NCBI GenBank assembly: GCA_039519185.1
Contig: CM076854.1
Coordinates: 76,131,948 to 76,195,947 of the forward strand
Length of the DNA: 64,000 bases
Source of the DNA: Astragalus membranaceus
Taxonomy: Eukaryota; Streptophyta; Magnoliopsida; Fabales; Fabaceae
Reading direction: 5' to 3'
Part shown: positions 22,076-34,700 of the stretch, in pieces
Layout: each line of letters starts with the position of its first letter
How positions within the stretch are numbered: the stretch's first letter is position 1
The notes under the pieces: generated by a model
What the model was told of the DNA's origin: nothing
The model's database searches: none
What the model saw: the letters and a program-made list of their open reading frames with translations, nothing else
Made by a program: the position numbers and the translations under genes

Positions 22076-23078
22076 GAAGAATCACCGGTAAAGGTCAGAT
22101 TGGTTAAAATTTTATTCACCTCTATTTTGAAAATGTGCTTAAGAATAGTTTATCAAGTCAAATATGTGACTACTAAAATAGAGCAATTCCTGAATCTCAT
22201 TTCATGTATCTTTAAAGAACAAATATTTATAAGGCATGAAAGTATTCTGGTCATCCCTCTAGAACTAAGCATATAGAAATTATCACCTTCTTAGAGGTTA
22301 TGGTTAAAAAGGCGATAGTGTGATTGAGTTAGTTGAGTCGTCACAAACAACTAGTTGACATTTTCAGAAATCCATTGCAAAAGAAAACCTGGTTCTTCAT
22401 TTACTCAAATGAGTTTTCAATAAAATGTTTTTCAAGTGATTTTATAAAATATGAATTTAAGAGAATTTGTGACTTATGAATTTCTGCGTGCTCAAAAAGC
22501 GTTTTATAAAGCAGCTGAAATGCTACCTTTTCCCGAAATCCATTTTCTCCTGTCACAAATCAATTGCTGGCTCTGGCATTAAAATTCAGAATACATACTC
22601 ACAATCGTTGTTTAACTAAAATAATTTTTTCTCCCATATTCTGGCCGCCATCACCAACTTTCAAACTAAGCAGCATGAAATACATAAAGCCTAAAACAAC
22701 TGTTTCACAGATTTTTTGAGACTCGTGATTATCTTTTACCTGTCTTGATGAAATACTCTCTTCATGGTTTCAAATATGATTTTCTGTTGGTTTTGATGAT
22801 CCCTTATAAAACTGCAATGGTTCTTTTACCTTGTCAAATAGCCGTGACATTCGGTTCGCAAACTCTATCTTACGTTGACCCTCTTTGATCATGACAAAAA
22901 GGGGGAGAGAAATATAGGGTTGCATATGAGCATATAGAACTTGCATATTATGCATCTAGTCAATAAGTTAGGGGGAGCATCATGATAGGGGGAGCATCGT
23001 ATATATATATTATCTGTTTGAACTAACCTCCCACCTTGAGATGAGTTAATGTTTTGTCATCATCAAAAAGGGGGAGAA
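22076..23078 (+). other. Internal tail of copy 1, no coding sequence
   Basis: It is AT-rich with no pol motifs. Near the end several purine blocks appear (aaagggggagag, tagggggagcat twice, aaaaagggggagaatg), the last being the polypurine tract before LTR 2. Pol has been deleted. Confidence 0.7.
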
Positions 23079-24669
23079 TGTGGATACCTTGTACTGCAGG
23101 ATAAGTTTTGATTATGAAGTGGTTAAGAGGTTTTGATGATGAAAAAGACAAAAGCTAAAATTGATAATAGGAAAAAGGCAAAGTCAAAGTTGATGAGAAA
23201 GACCAAAGCTAAAGTTGATGAAAGTGAGAAAATATCCAAAGTCAGAATCCAAGACAATCAAGCTCAAGAATTGAAGTTTCAAGATATAAGGGTAGTCCTT
23301 ATAAATAAGGGTAGTCCTTAGGGTTTGGGTGTGTCTTAGGAAAAAGTGTAAGCTCTTTTGAAGGTCAGCTCATCTCTCAAAGTCCCATGATTTTCGAAAT
23401 GCATGCATGCACACGTAAACACAAGAAGCATTTTTGAAAAGCATAAAATCGATTTTCTCTATTTTATTCTATATATAAAAATCGATTTTCAGGTCAATAC
23501 AAAAGCTAAAGAATCGATTCATACTAGTTTCACTAAGTATGCAAATCGATTCCTAAGTATTTCTAAAAAGGAAGAATCGACTCATACTATTTTATACTAA
23601 GCATAAAAATCGATTCTCAAGTGTCTTTAAAAGGAAAGAATCGATTCATATTATTTTTACCAAAGTGCATAATCGATTCACAAGTATTTTTCAAAAAGGA
23701 AAGAATCGATTCACACTATTTTTCACTTAGCAAAAGAATCGATTCCTACATGTCTCAGGCAAGCCAAGAATTGATTCATACAAATTACATTGAGTATAAG
23801 AATCGATTCCTAGCCTTCCTGGATCTCAAGAATCGATTGTTACTCTTTCTCAAGTAAAGCAAAATCGATTCTCACTTAAAAGAAGTCATACATAAGAATC
23901 GATTCCTAGATCCAATGTTTTCAACAAAGAATCGATTCCTACATTATTTTCAACGTAAACTTGATTTTCTCATAGCCTATAAATAGAGGCCTCATAGTCT
24001 CCATTTCTTACCAACCCATTTCACGATCTATAACTTCTTAAAAACTCTTTATATTTTATTTGTGTTCTTCTCGCACCACTGGTCCGTCAAGAGCTGATCT
24101 TTCGCTAAGAGTTAGTTGGGGTTGCATTCTTCAAGTTCTATTATCTGCCTACTCTAGAGGTATTTCTGTCTTTACGTTTGTTATTATTTAATTGTTGTGA
24201 TTTGTACTAGGGAGTGGGGCATCTCTCTAGGGTAGCTGCATGTACTAGGAAGTGGGGTATCTTTCTAGGGCAGTTGATTGTAACAGGGGTGGGGTATCTC
24301 TTGTTATTGTTATATTAGATTTGAGGGCTCTCCATAGGTGGGGTATCCTAGGAGGAGAGTGCCTGAGTCTGTAAAGGTTTTCCAAGGCACCTATAAGCCT
24401 TGTTAGTTTGGTTAGTGGAAAATCTCACAAGGGTGTGAGGACTGGACGTAGGTCACTAGGAGGTGACCGAACCAGGATAAATCTCTGGGTGCTTTACTGC
24501 TTTCCTGCTTTACTGTTATACTGTTTTATATTCTAATTCCTTCGCTTCCACTTAACCTCCGCGAAAATTGATCTAAGTCATTGAAAAGGGGAAAAACGTT
24601 TTCGAAAGATCTGAAAAGTTTTAAATCTCAATTCACCCCCCCTCTTGAGACTGAAGCCACTTGGTAACA
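23079..24669 (+). repeat. Shared middle LTR of the SIRE-like array
   Basis: It is 1591 bp, 17 bp shorter than the outer LTRs because one copy of a short direct repeat near its start is absent. It serves as 3' LTR of copy 1 and 5' LTR of copy 2. Confidence 0.92.
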
Positions 24670-24671
24670 AG

Positions 24672-24683
24672 TGGTATCAGAGC
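24672..24683 (+). promoter_or_regulatory. Primer binding site, internal copy 2
   Basis: TGGTATCAGAGC, two bases after the end of the middle LTR. Confidence 0.85.
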
Positions 24684-24721
24684 TAGACTCTTGTATAAAG
24701 GGCCTAGCAGCTTCAAGAGAA

Positions 24722-26359
24722 ATGGCTTCAGGTTGGTCTACGCAAGAGGGTGCTTCTCTTACCCGTCCTCCGGGATTCAACGGGAAAGAGTATGCATATT
24801 GGAAAGAAAGAATGAGAATCTTTATTGAAGGGGTAGACTTAGATGTTTGGGATGTTGTGGAAAAAGGACCCTATGTCCCCACGCACATAGTAGATGGTAT
24901 TCTTACAATTAAAATTAGAAATGAATGGTCTGATGATGAGAAAAGAAAAGTGCAACATAATTTACGTGCCAAAAATATTATTACTTCTGCTTTAAGTCCT
25001 GGTGAATTTTTTCGAGTTTCAAACTGTAAATCTGCCCAAGAAATGTGGGATAATCTCCAAGTTACTCATGAGGGTACAAATGAAGTAAAAAGGGCAATAA
25101 CAAATACTCTTATCAGAGAGTACGAACTATTTAGAATGAATACAGGTGAAACAATACCAGAAATGCAAAAAAGGTTCACTCACATAGTGAATCAGTTAAG
25201 CTTGTTGGGAAAGTCATTTCCTGCAGAGGATCTAATCAACAAAGTTCTGAGATGTCTGAATAGAGAATGGCAACCCAAGGTTACTGCTATAGCTGAATCA
25301 AGAAATTTAGCTACTATGACTCTGGCTACTCTGTTCGGTAAACTTCAAGAGCATGAACTAGAACTCACCCATCTAGCTGAGTACGAAAATACAGATAAGA
25401 AAAAGAAAAGCTTGGCTCTAAAAGCATCTAGTTCTAGTCGGCTTGATGATAGTGACGACTCAGATGATGAAATTGATGAAAGTGAAGAGAATATGGCTCT
25501 TATGGTTCGGAAGTTCAAAAGGTTCATGAAAGGCAACAACTATCCAAGGAAGAACTTCAAATCAAAAAGGTTCTCTAGCAAAGAAAGTTCATCCGGTCCT
25601 CCTATTTGCTATGAATGCGGGAAACCCGGGCACATGAAAATGGAATGTCCTAATCTACAGAAAAAGGGATCCAAATTCGAAAAGAAGACATTCAAAGAAA
25701 ACGAAAGAAGGAAAGCCTACGTGGCGTGGGACGACAATGACACAAGCAGTTCAGATGGTTCAGAAAGCGAAAAAGCTCATGTTGCTCTTATGGCCAACCA
25801 CGAAAGTGAAGGTGAATCCGAAAATGAGGTAGGCTCTAACTCTGATTCTTTACAAGATGCATATGATGAACTATATGAAGCCTTTACTGAATTGCATTTT
25901 AAATCTTCAAAATTAGCTAAAGCTCTAAGCAAATCTAAGAAAGTTATCACTCATCTTAAAAATGATATCACTGCTTTAACTAAAGAAAAATTAGAGCTTA
26001 GAAAAGAAAATGATGATCTTGTTTACTTCAAGGAAAATTATGTATGTGATAAGTGTATAGAACATGAAAAGAAAATCAATGAGCTTGAATGTACAATAGA
26101 CAAAATGTCCAAATTACAACATGTACATCCTAGGATTCAGAGAAATAATTTTGTGAAAAGAAATATGCATCATAGACCTAAAGTTTCCACTAAACCTTAT
26201 ATTAGATGTTATTATTGTGGTAAACCTGGACAAACAGCTTCTGTTTGCAGGGCAAGAGGTAAACAAAATATGAAAAAGGTGTGGGTTCCCAAAGGAACCA
26301 TACCAAACACTAACCCACAAGGACCCAAAGAGATTTGGGTACCTAGAATCCCGTTTTAG
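24722..26359 (+). CDS. gag: SIRE-like Copia Gag, intact, 545 aa
   Basis: This is the structural capsid protein of the retrotransposon, which packages element RNA in cytoplasmic particles. The start chosen is the first ATG after the primer site (ATGGCTTCAGGT); the frame is open further upstream but only through the primer site. A UBN2-type gag region spans about residues 15-230 (with TRPPGFNGKEYAYWKERM near its start). An acidic Ser/Asp-rich linker follows near residues 240-260. Zinc knuckle 1 is at residues 296-309 (CYECGKPGHMKMEC), a Lys/Glu-rich coiled-coil-like stretch at about 400-450, and zinc knuckle 2 at 496-509 (CYYCGKPGQTASVC). It is one of only two intact gag genes in the window. 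Pol does not follow, so Gag could act only with partners from another element. Confidence 0.88.
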   Translation: MASGWSTQEGASLTRPPGFNGKEYAYWKERMRIFIEGVDLDVWDVVEKGPYVPTHIVDGILTIKIRNEWSDDEKRKVQHNLRAKNIITSALSPGEFFRVSNCKSAQEMWDNLQVTHEGTNEVKRAITNTLIREYELFRMNTGETIPEMQKRFTHIVNQLSLLGKSFPAEDLINKVLRCLNREWQPKVTAIAESRNLATMTLATLFGKLQEHELELTHLAEYENTDKKKKSLALKASSSSRLDDSDDSDDEIDESEENMALMVRKFKRFMKGNNYPRKNFKSKRFSSKESSSGPPICYECGKPGHMKMECPNLQKKGSKFEKKTFKENERRKAYVAWDDNDTSSSDGSESEKAHVALMANHESEGESENEVGSNSDSLQDAYDELYEAFTELHFKSSKLAKALSKSKKVITHLKNDITALTKEKLELRKENDDLVYFKENYVCDKCIEHEKKINELECTIDKMSKLQHVHPRIQRNNFVKRNMHHRPKVSTKPYIRCYYCGKPGQTASVCRARGKQNMKKVWVPKGTIPNTNPQGPKEIWVPRIPF

Positions 26360-26398
26360 ATCATTGCAGGTATGCTTCAAGGTATAGGGGCAGATTGA

Positions 26399-26500
26399 TA
26401 CCTTGATAGCAAAGACTCAAAGCGCATTACCGGAGACGCAATAAAGTTCTTAACACTCACCCCCGGAAAAAGCCGTCATGTGACTTGTGATAAATAGAGG
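26399..26500 (+). pseudogene. Aspartic protease stub, copy 2
   Basis: YLDSKDSKRITGDA matches the Copia protease start but has Lys where the catalytic DSG has Gly. A frame change later restores a protease-like NRGRITGK. No integrase or RT follows. Confidence 0.65.
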
Positions 26501-27500
26501 AAGAATCACCGGTAAAGGTCAGATTGGTTAAAATTTTATTCACCTCTATTTTGAAAATGTGCTTAAGAATAGTTTATCAAGTCAAATATGTGACTACTAA
26601 AATAGAGCAATTCCTGAATCTCATTTCATGTATCTTTAAAGAACAAATATTTATAAGGCATGAAAGTATTCTGGTCATCCCTCTAGAACTAAGCATATAG
26701 AAATTATCACCTTCTTAGAGGTTATGGTTAAAAAGGCGATAGTGTGATTGAGTTAGTTGAGTCGTCACAAACAACTAGTTGACATTTTCAGAAATCCATT
26801 GCAAAAGAAAACCTGGTTCTTCATTTACTCAAATGAGTTTTTCAATAAAATGTTTTTCAAGTGATTTTATAAAATATGAATTTAAGAGAATTTGTGACTT
26901 ATGAATTTCTGCGTGCTCAAAAAGCGTTTTATAAAGCAGCTGAAATGCTACCTTTTCCCGAAATCCATTTTCTCCTGTCACAAATCAATTGCTGGCTCTG
27001 GCATTAAAATTCAGAATACATACTCACAATCGTTGTTTAACTAAAATAATTTTTTCTCCCATATTCTGGCCGCCATCACCAACTTTCAAACTAAGCAGCA
27101 TGAAATACATAAAGCCTAAAACAACTGTTTCACAGATTTTTTGAGACTCGTGATTATCTTTTACCTGTCTTGATGAAATACTCTCTTCATGGTTTCAAAT
27201 ATGACTTTCTGTTGGTTTTGATGATCCCTTATAAAACTGCAATGGTTCTTTTACCTTGTCAAATAGCCGTGACATTCGGTTCGCAAACTCTATCTTACGT
27301 TGACCCTCTTTGATCATGACAAAAAGGGGGAGAGAAATATAGGGTTGCATATGAGCATATAGAACTTGCATATTATGCATCTAGTCAATAAGTCAGGGGA
27401 GCATCATGATAGGGGGAGCATCGTATATATATTATCTGTTTGAACTAACCTCCCACCTTGAGATGAGTTAATGTTTTGTCATCATCAAAAAGGGGGAGAA
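26501..27500 (+). other. Internal tail of copy 2, no coding sequence
   Basis: It matches 22076-23078 and ends in the polypurine tract aaaaagggggagaa before LTR 3. Nothing coding is seen. Confidence 0.7.
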
Positions 27501-29108
27501 TGTGGATACCTTGTATTGCAGGTAAACTAATATTGCAGGATAAGTTTTGATTATGAAGTGGTTAAGAGGTTTTGATGATGAAAAAGACAAAAGCTAAAAT
27601 TGATAATAGGAAAAAGGCAAAGTCAAAGTTGATGAGAAAGACCAAAGCTAAAGTTGATGAAAGTGACAAAATATCCAAAGTCACAATCCAAGACAATCAA
27701 GCTCAAGAATTGAAGTTTCAAGATATAAGGGTAGTCCTTATAAATAAGGGTAGTCCTTAGGGTTTGGGTGTGTCTTAGGAAAAAGTGTAAGCTCTTTCGA
27801 AGGTCAGCTCATCTCTCAAAGTCCCATGATTTTCAAAATGCATGCATGCACACGTAAACACAAGAAGCATTTTTGAAAAGCATAAAATCGATTTTCTCTA
27901 TTTTATTCTATATATAAAATTCGATTTTCAGGTCAATACAAAAGCTAAAGAATCGATTCATACTAGTTTCACTAAGTATGCAAATCGATTCCTAAGTATT
28001 TCTAAAAAGGAAGAATCGACTCATACTATTTTATACTAAGCATAAAAATCGATTCTCAAGTGTCTTTAAAAGGAAAGAATCGATTCATATTATTTTTACC
28101 AAAGTTCATAATCGATTTACAAGTATTTTTCAAAAAGGATAGAATCGATTCACACTATTTTTCACTTAGCAAAAGAATCGATTCCTACATGTCTCAAGCA
28201 AGCCAAGAATCGATTCATACAAATTACATTGAGTATAAGAATCGATTCCTAGCCTTCCTGGATCTTAAGAATCGATTGTTACTCTTTCTCAAGTAAAGCA
28301 AAATCGATTCTCACTTAAAAGAAGTCATACATAAGAATCGATTCCTAGATCCAATGTTTTCAACAAAGAATCGATTCCTACATTACTTTCAACGTAAACT
28401 TGATTTTCTCATAGCCTATAAATAGAGGCCTCATAGTCTCCATTTCTTACCAACCCATTTCACGATCTATAACTTCTGAAAAACTCTTTATATTTTATTT
28501 GTGTTCTTCTCGCACTGCTGGTCCGTCAAGAGCTGATCTTTCGCTAAGAGTTAGTTGGGGTTGCATTCTTCAAGTTCTATTATCTGCCTACTCTAGAGGT
28601 ATTTCTGTCTTTACATTTGTTATTATTTAATTGTTGTGATTTGTACTAGGGAGTGGGGTATCTCTCTAGGGTAGCTGCATGTACTAGGAAGTGGGGTATC
28701 TTTCTAGGGCAGTTGATTGTAACAGGGGTGGGGTATCTCTTGTTATTGTTATATTAGATTTGAGGGCTCTCCATAGGTGGGGTATCCTAGGAGGAGAGTG
28801 CCTGAGTCTGTAAAGGTTTTCCAAGGCACCTGTAAGCCTTGTTGGTTTGGTTAGTGGAAAATCTCACAAGGGTGTGAGGACTGGACGTAGGTCACTAGGA
28901 GGTGACCGAACCAGGATAAATCTCTGCGTGCTTTACTGCTTTCCTGCTTTACTGTTATACTGCTTTATATTCTAATTCCTATGCTTCCACTTAACCTGCG
29001 CGAAAATTGATCTAAGTCACTGAAAAGGGGAAAAACGTTTTCGAAAGATCTGAAAAGTTTTAAATCTCAATTCACCCCCCCTCTTGAGACTGAAGCCACT
29101 TGGTAACA
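27501..29108 (+). repeat. LTR 3 of the SIRE-like array
   Basis: It is 1608 bp like LTR 1 and shares the 17-bp repeat absent from the middle LTR. It ends GGTAACA directly before the target duplication CCATT. Confidence 0.92.
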
Positions 29109-29113
29109 CCATT

Positions 29114-31505
29114 CAAACGCATCTTTCTTTAAGAGGGATGTCAAGGGCTGGGCTAAACGAGCATAATCGCGTACAAAGCGACGGTAAAAACCTGACAACC
29201 CGAGGAATCCCCTCAATCCCTTAACGGATTTGGGGGCTGGCCAATCCATTACGCCCGGTATTTTCTCAGGATCAGGAGCAACTGTACCTGCTGACACAAC
29301 ATGACCCAAATAGGCAATTTGGGATTTACAGAAAGAGCACTTGGCAGGCTTTACATGAAAACAGTGAGTTTCAAAGATGGAAAAAAACCTGCGAGAGATG
29401 TTCATGGTGGGCTTCCATTGACGGACTGAAGACCAATATGTCTTCAAAGAAAACGATTACCGTTTTACGCAACAGGGCTCTGAAGATATCATTCATGGGG
29501 GCCTGAAATGATGAAGGAGCATTACAGAGTCCAAACGGCATGACACGATACTCGTAATGTCCATCATGGGTGCGAAACGCAGTCTTGGGATTCTCTTCGG
29601 TAGCCACTCAAATTTGATGAAAACCCGAGGTGAGGTCAAGTTTGGAGAATACTCTTGCAAGCCCCAATTCATCCAACAACTCGTCAATTTTAGGTAGTGG
29701 GAAAGGATCACGAACTGTAACTGCGTTGAGGGCCCTCTAATCGATGCACATGCGCCATGACCCATCTTTCTTTTTTAGCAACAAAACAGGAGAAGAAAAC
29801 GGGCTTGTGCTGGGTTGAATCCATCCCGAATTCAAAAGTTTGAAAATTTGAGACTCAATTTCCAATTTTGAGAGTGTGGGTAACCATAGGGTCTAACGTT
29901 TATTGGCCAAGTGTTGGGTTGGAGAGGGATTGTATGATCAGTGGTCCGTGGAGGAGGAAGAGTGGAGGGTTCACGAAATAGGTGGATGTGTTTACGAAGT
30001 TGAGCTTGAAATTGGGGAAGAAGGGATGGGTATTCTGGGATTAATTGGATGGGGTCAGTGTTTAGGCTTGGTGTTTCGTTTTGAGGGTATGGGCCAAGCA
30101 TGTGTAATGAAAAGTATTGGGCTTCTGGGTCGGTGCGAGTGAGTTTATGGAGGAGGTGTATGCGAATGTGAGGTGTGGGAGTATCACCATGGAGTTCAAC
30201 ACAGGTGTTGTTGTGGAAAAAGGTAAGGCTTAAAGTGGTGTAATTCATTTAAACAGGCCTTATCTGTTTTATCCATTGGGCCCCTAAGACCACATCAGCG
30301 CCACAGAGGCCCAGTGTATACAATTCCATAGAAAAAACCTGGTTTTGTAGCATTAGAGTAACTCCAGCACAAAAGAAAGAACATTGGAGCTCTTGACCAC
30401 TTCCCACCATTACACGAAATGAGTCAATTGGGTCATGGGCCAGGCCCAATTGAGTAACCATAGAGTCTTGAATAAAATTGTGGGTGCTTCCCCCATCTAC
30501 AAGGACCCGAACCGGTTGAGAGCCAATGTAACCCATGATTCTTATGGTGTCTGAAGCGTGCGCACCAGAGAGAGCATGAAGGATCAGTTGCGCTCCCTCT
30601 GACGATGTTTCTGCGTTTGGATCCCCAGGTTTGAAATGATTTTCATCCACTTCCAGTTCACCTGCAATATTGGAAAAATCATCCTCATTGTTAGCGAGCA
30701 ATAAAAATACCCGAGCGCCGCACTTGTGTTGGCGTGACCACTTTTGGTCGCAATTGAAACAAAGCCCCTTTTCTCTGCTTTCTTCTAACTCCGGGCCAAA
30801 GAGGTGTCGGAACCATGGCTTAGCTGGTGGCGTGGGTAGGAGACCGGCGCTAGATTTCGTGGAAGAAACTGCCTCTGATACCACCTTAGGGACGATCTTC
30901 GCTGACGGAGTCGGCTGGGCGATTGTGAGCGCAAGCGAGGTCCTAGATCTTGTCTTCTTGTAAACGGGCTAAGCCGGCAGCCTGATTGAGGGATGTTGGC
31001 CGTTGTGTGAGCGGTTTTCTAGGGCCTCAAATTCTGTAAGGTATGCTGCCACTGTTGATGATTGGGTGAGTTTAAAGAGATTTCCTCTAGGGTCATCATA
31101 AGCCGTTGGAGCGAAACGAGCTTCCAACGCCGTCAAGAATTGATTCCACGAAACAATCTGATGGTTGCGATACATCCATTGGTACCAAGCCAAGGCAGGC
31201 CCATCAAGATAAAATTATGCAACCGTTATGCGATCTTCCTCCGTCGTCTGATGGTATGTGAAGAATTGCAAAACTTTAAAGATCCATCCGTGTGCGTCGG
31301 AACTGTCAAAGCATGGAACATCAAGTTTTAGTCATGGCCGGGACGACGCTTCTCCCCCTGAAGGTGAGCGAACGGAACCAATGGAAGTATTGTCCTCTAA
31401 TCGTTTGAGGATGGCCTCAAAACGAGCATCAATGTGGGTGGTGAGTGAATTGAGTTGCTCGACGAGCTCCTCAACCAGATCTGGTGGTGGGCGTACATTG
31501 GTCAT
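29114..31505 (-). pseudogene. Chromovirus A gag, protease and RT
   Basis: The minus strand starts at the gag ATG (31505; MTNVRPPP) and reads gag (to about 30700; zinc knuckle CFNCDQKWSRQHKC), then protease (VRVLVDGGSTHNFI at about 30500), a linker (TIPLQPNTWPINVRPYGYP at about 29920), and RT (YRVMPFGLCNAPSSFQ; then VIVFFEDILVFS). The usual FFDD active-site box reads FFED here, so the first catalytic Asp is Glu. The RT connection continues (AYLGHVVSAGTVAPDPEKI) to the Copia array at 29109. Several frame breaks are present. It is joined across that array to 16298-18637. Confidence 0.85.
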
Positions 31506-31541
31506 TTGTGCAAGAGGGAGTAAACTCAATGAAAGCACCAA

Positions 31542-31765
31542 TGATATAACTCGGAATTCAAGGACTGAGTAGGCCTCCTAAAGCTGTGAATAGAGAAAGG
31601 AATTGAGTCTAAAATTGTTTCATTGATGCCTCAGCATGAACTAGTACAAGGGTATATAAACGAAATACATAATGTAACTGCTGTCAAAGCATAACAGAAG
31701 GCATACGAATAGGAATGAATGCTATAAGGGAGACTTATTGCAATAATGGAGATTTATTTGTAAAC
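31542..31765 (-). repeat. LTR shared by chromovirus A (5') and B (3')
   Basis: It is about 224 bp. The minus strand starts TGTTTACAAATAAATC and ends GAGTTATATCA, followed by TTGGTGCTTTCATTGAG at the primer-site position. A minus-strand TATA (gtttatataccc) lies near 31671. Body B's integrase tail abuts directly on the other side, so one LTR serves two bodies. The outer boundary is placed by comparing the copies; no clear polypurine tract is seen. Confidence 0.68.
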
Positions 31766-34700
31766 AATCTTTCAGTTTAGATGGACGCTTCCTTGTGTGA
31801 ATGGGCCTTGAACCAGCAGCACTGTGATTGGGCGTTGATTCCGCAGCATTAGTAGCAACTTGGGTGCTTGTATTATCATCAATTTGTGGGTTTGTATCAT
31901 CGTTCCCCCCATCAAGACCAACTTTGTCCTCAAGGTTGTAAGCAACTTGCAACTCTTGCCAGTATTCCTAAGTCGTGTCTTCTGGAAGTAAGCCATGCCA
32001 TTGGACCAAAACTTGTTGTTTCTTTTGCCCATCCTCAGTGACCATTCTAGAAGCAAGGACAGCCAAAGGATAAATGAGGGGGTGGTTCTCCACGGATGCA
32101 GTAGGTATTGAAATCACAAGTTGTGGTATGGGTCCATGGAAAGGTTTCAAATGAGAACAATGGAAGACATTGTGTATCTTTGAGTATGAAGGGAGTTCTA
32201 GTTTTTAAGCAACCGGGCCGAGACGTTCCACAACGTGAAATGGACCATAGAAGCGTTTGTTCAATTTGTTGTATTTTTCTCCAGCTAGGGAATTTTGTTT
32301 GTACTGCTGAAGCTTAACATGAACAAATGAATCTATCTCAAAAACCACCTCTCTTCATTTGCTGTCTGCCATAGCCTTCATGCGCTTCTTTGCCTTCTCT
32401 AAGTTCCTTCGTAGAAGTGCCAGAGTGTCTTCACGGTTGCTGAGCAGTTCATCACTTGCAGCTACGTTGGATGAGCCAGTTAAGTAAGCAGGGATGCGAG
32501 GTGGTTCCTTTCCATAAACGACTTGAAAGGGAGTCATGCTAGCCGAGGAATGGAAAGAGGTACTGTCAGGGTACTCCGCCCAAGCTAAGAAACAATGCCA
32601 CAGGGAGGGGCGGTGGTGTACGGAAGTTCTCAAATACTGCTCAATTGTTCTGTTGGTGACTTTAGTTTTCCCGTCCGTTTGTGGATGGTAAGTCGTGCTC
32701 ATACGAAGCATAGTCCCACTGAATTTAAATAAGTCAGACCAGAAATTGCTAACAAAAATTGGGTCTCAGTTTGAAATAATGCTCTTAGATAAGCCATGAT
32801 GTTTGCAGACAATGTTGACAAACAATTCTGCTACTTTATATGCAGTAAAATTAGCAGGCAGGGCACCCAAGTGAATATACTTTGAGAAGCGATCCATCAC
32901 TACAAATAACACAGAGTACCCACCAGAACACGGTAACCCCATAACAAAATCCAAAGAAATGTCTTCCCAAATATTTGACGGTATAGGCACGGGCTGAAGC
33001 AATCCTCCTGGCTTCTTAGTTGAGTACTTAGTTTCTTGACAAACAAGACAATGTGCCACAAAATCTTTGATGTCTTGGCGCATGGATTCCCAAACGAAAT
33101 TAGCAGACAGTCTTTTAAGTGTTTTGACAACACCACCAGCATGACCGCCAATGGGGGTTTCATGAAATTCTTTCATAAAAAGAATTTTGAAACGAGAATT
33201 ATGCGGTAGCCATATCCTCCCATTCTTCAATAATAATCCATTAGAAATAACATAATTTGGGAAGCTAGAGGGATCCGACGTTACCTTTTTGCAAAATTCT
33301 TGGTACACGGGATTAGTACTCATCTCATTGTGCAATTCCTCAATGAATAAGAACTGAGGCGTGGTGAGCATAGATAATTCGGCAGCAGGAGGTTCCCATC
33401 AACGAGAAAGGGCATCTGCAACTATATTAGTCTTTCCTGGTTTATACTGAATCTCATAATGGTACCCCCAAAAGCTTGGAGAGGTAGAACTTTTTGTCCG
33501 GTGTCTGAATCACTTGAGTTATTAATTCCTTGAGACTCTTTTGATTTGTCTGTATTATAAAAAAAATACCCCAACAAATATTGACGCCACCGTTTTACAG
33601 CCGAGGTGATGGCGTGTAATTCTCTAATGTAAGTGGATGCCTTGGAGAGGCGAGGACAAAAATGTTTGCTGTAATACGCAATGGGGTGATCCTCTTGCAA
33701 CAATATGGCACCCATAGCGTGTCCTGAGGCATCCGTTTGTACCACAAATGGTGCTGAGAAGTTAGGCAGTGACAACACTGGTGCAGATGCCAGGGTGTGC
33801 TTCATTGTTTCAAACGCTTGTTGAGCTGCATGGGTCCATTCAAACGCATCTTTCATTAAGAGGGATGTCAAGGGCTGGGCTAAACGAGCATAATCGCGCA
33901 CAAAGCGATGGTAAAAACCTGACAACTCGAGGAATCCCCTCAATCCCTTAACGGATTTGAGGGCTGGCCAATCCATTACGCCATGTATTTTCTCAGGATA
34001 TGGAGCAACTGTACCTGCTGACACAACATGACCCAAATAGGCAATTTCGGATTTACAGAAAGAGCACTTGGCAGGCTTTACATGAAAACGATGAGTATCA
34101 AGGATGGAAAAAAACCTGGGAGAGATGTTCATGGTGGGCTTCCATTGACGGACTGAAGACCAATATTTCTTCAAAGAAAACGATTACCGTTTTACACAAC
34201 AGGGCTCTGAATATATCATTCATGGTGGCCTGAAATGATGAAGGAGCATTACAGAGTCCAAACGGCATGACACGATACTCGTAATGTCCATCATGGGTGC
34301 AAAACGTGGTCTTGGGAATGTCTTCGGTAGCCACTCAAGTTTGATGAAAACTCAATGTGAGGTCAAGTTTGGAGAATACTCTTGCAAACCTCAATCGTCC
34401 AACAGCTCCTCAATTTTAGGTAGAGGGAAACGATCACGAACTGTAACTGCGTTGAGGGCCCTGTAATCCACGCACTTGCGCCATGACCCATCTTTCTTTT
34501 TTAGCAACAAAACAGGAGAAGAAAACGGGCTTGTGCTGGGTTGAATCCATCCCGAATTCAAAATTTTGGAAATTTGAGACTCAGTTTCCAATTTTTGAGA
34601 GTGTGGGTAACGATAGGGTCTAACGTTTAATGGCCAAGTGTTGGGTTGGAGAGGGATTGTATGATCGGTGGTTCGTGGAGGAGGAAGAGTGAAGAGTTCA

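Larger units (their letters stand above)
18638..29108 (+). mobile_element. SIRE-like Copia element as a tandem array: LTR-int-LTR-int-LTR
   Basis: The 10,471-bp unit starts TGTGGATAC and ends GGTAACA and is flanked by the exact 5-bp duplication CCATT (18633-18637 and 29109-29113), inside the RT region of chromovirus A. It holds LTRs at 18638-20245, 23079-24669 and 27501-29108, with two nearly identical internal regions between them. Each internal region has an initiator-Met primer site, a gag, a protease stub and an aaaagggggagaatg tract, but no integrase, RT or RNase H. The gag sequence, with two zinc knuckles, resembles SIRE/Maximus elements. Confidence 0.9.

Noticed and set aside
30670..31572. 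Plus-strand frames opposite chromovirus gag
   Set aside because: Antisense shadows of gag and protease; no independent support.
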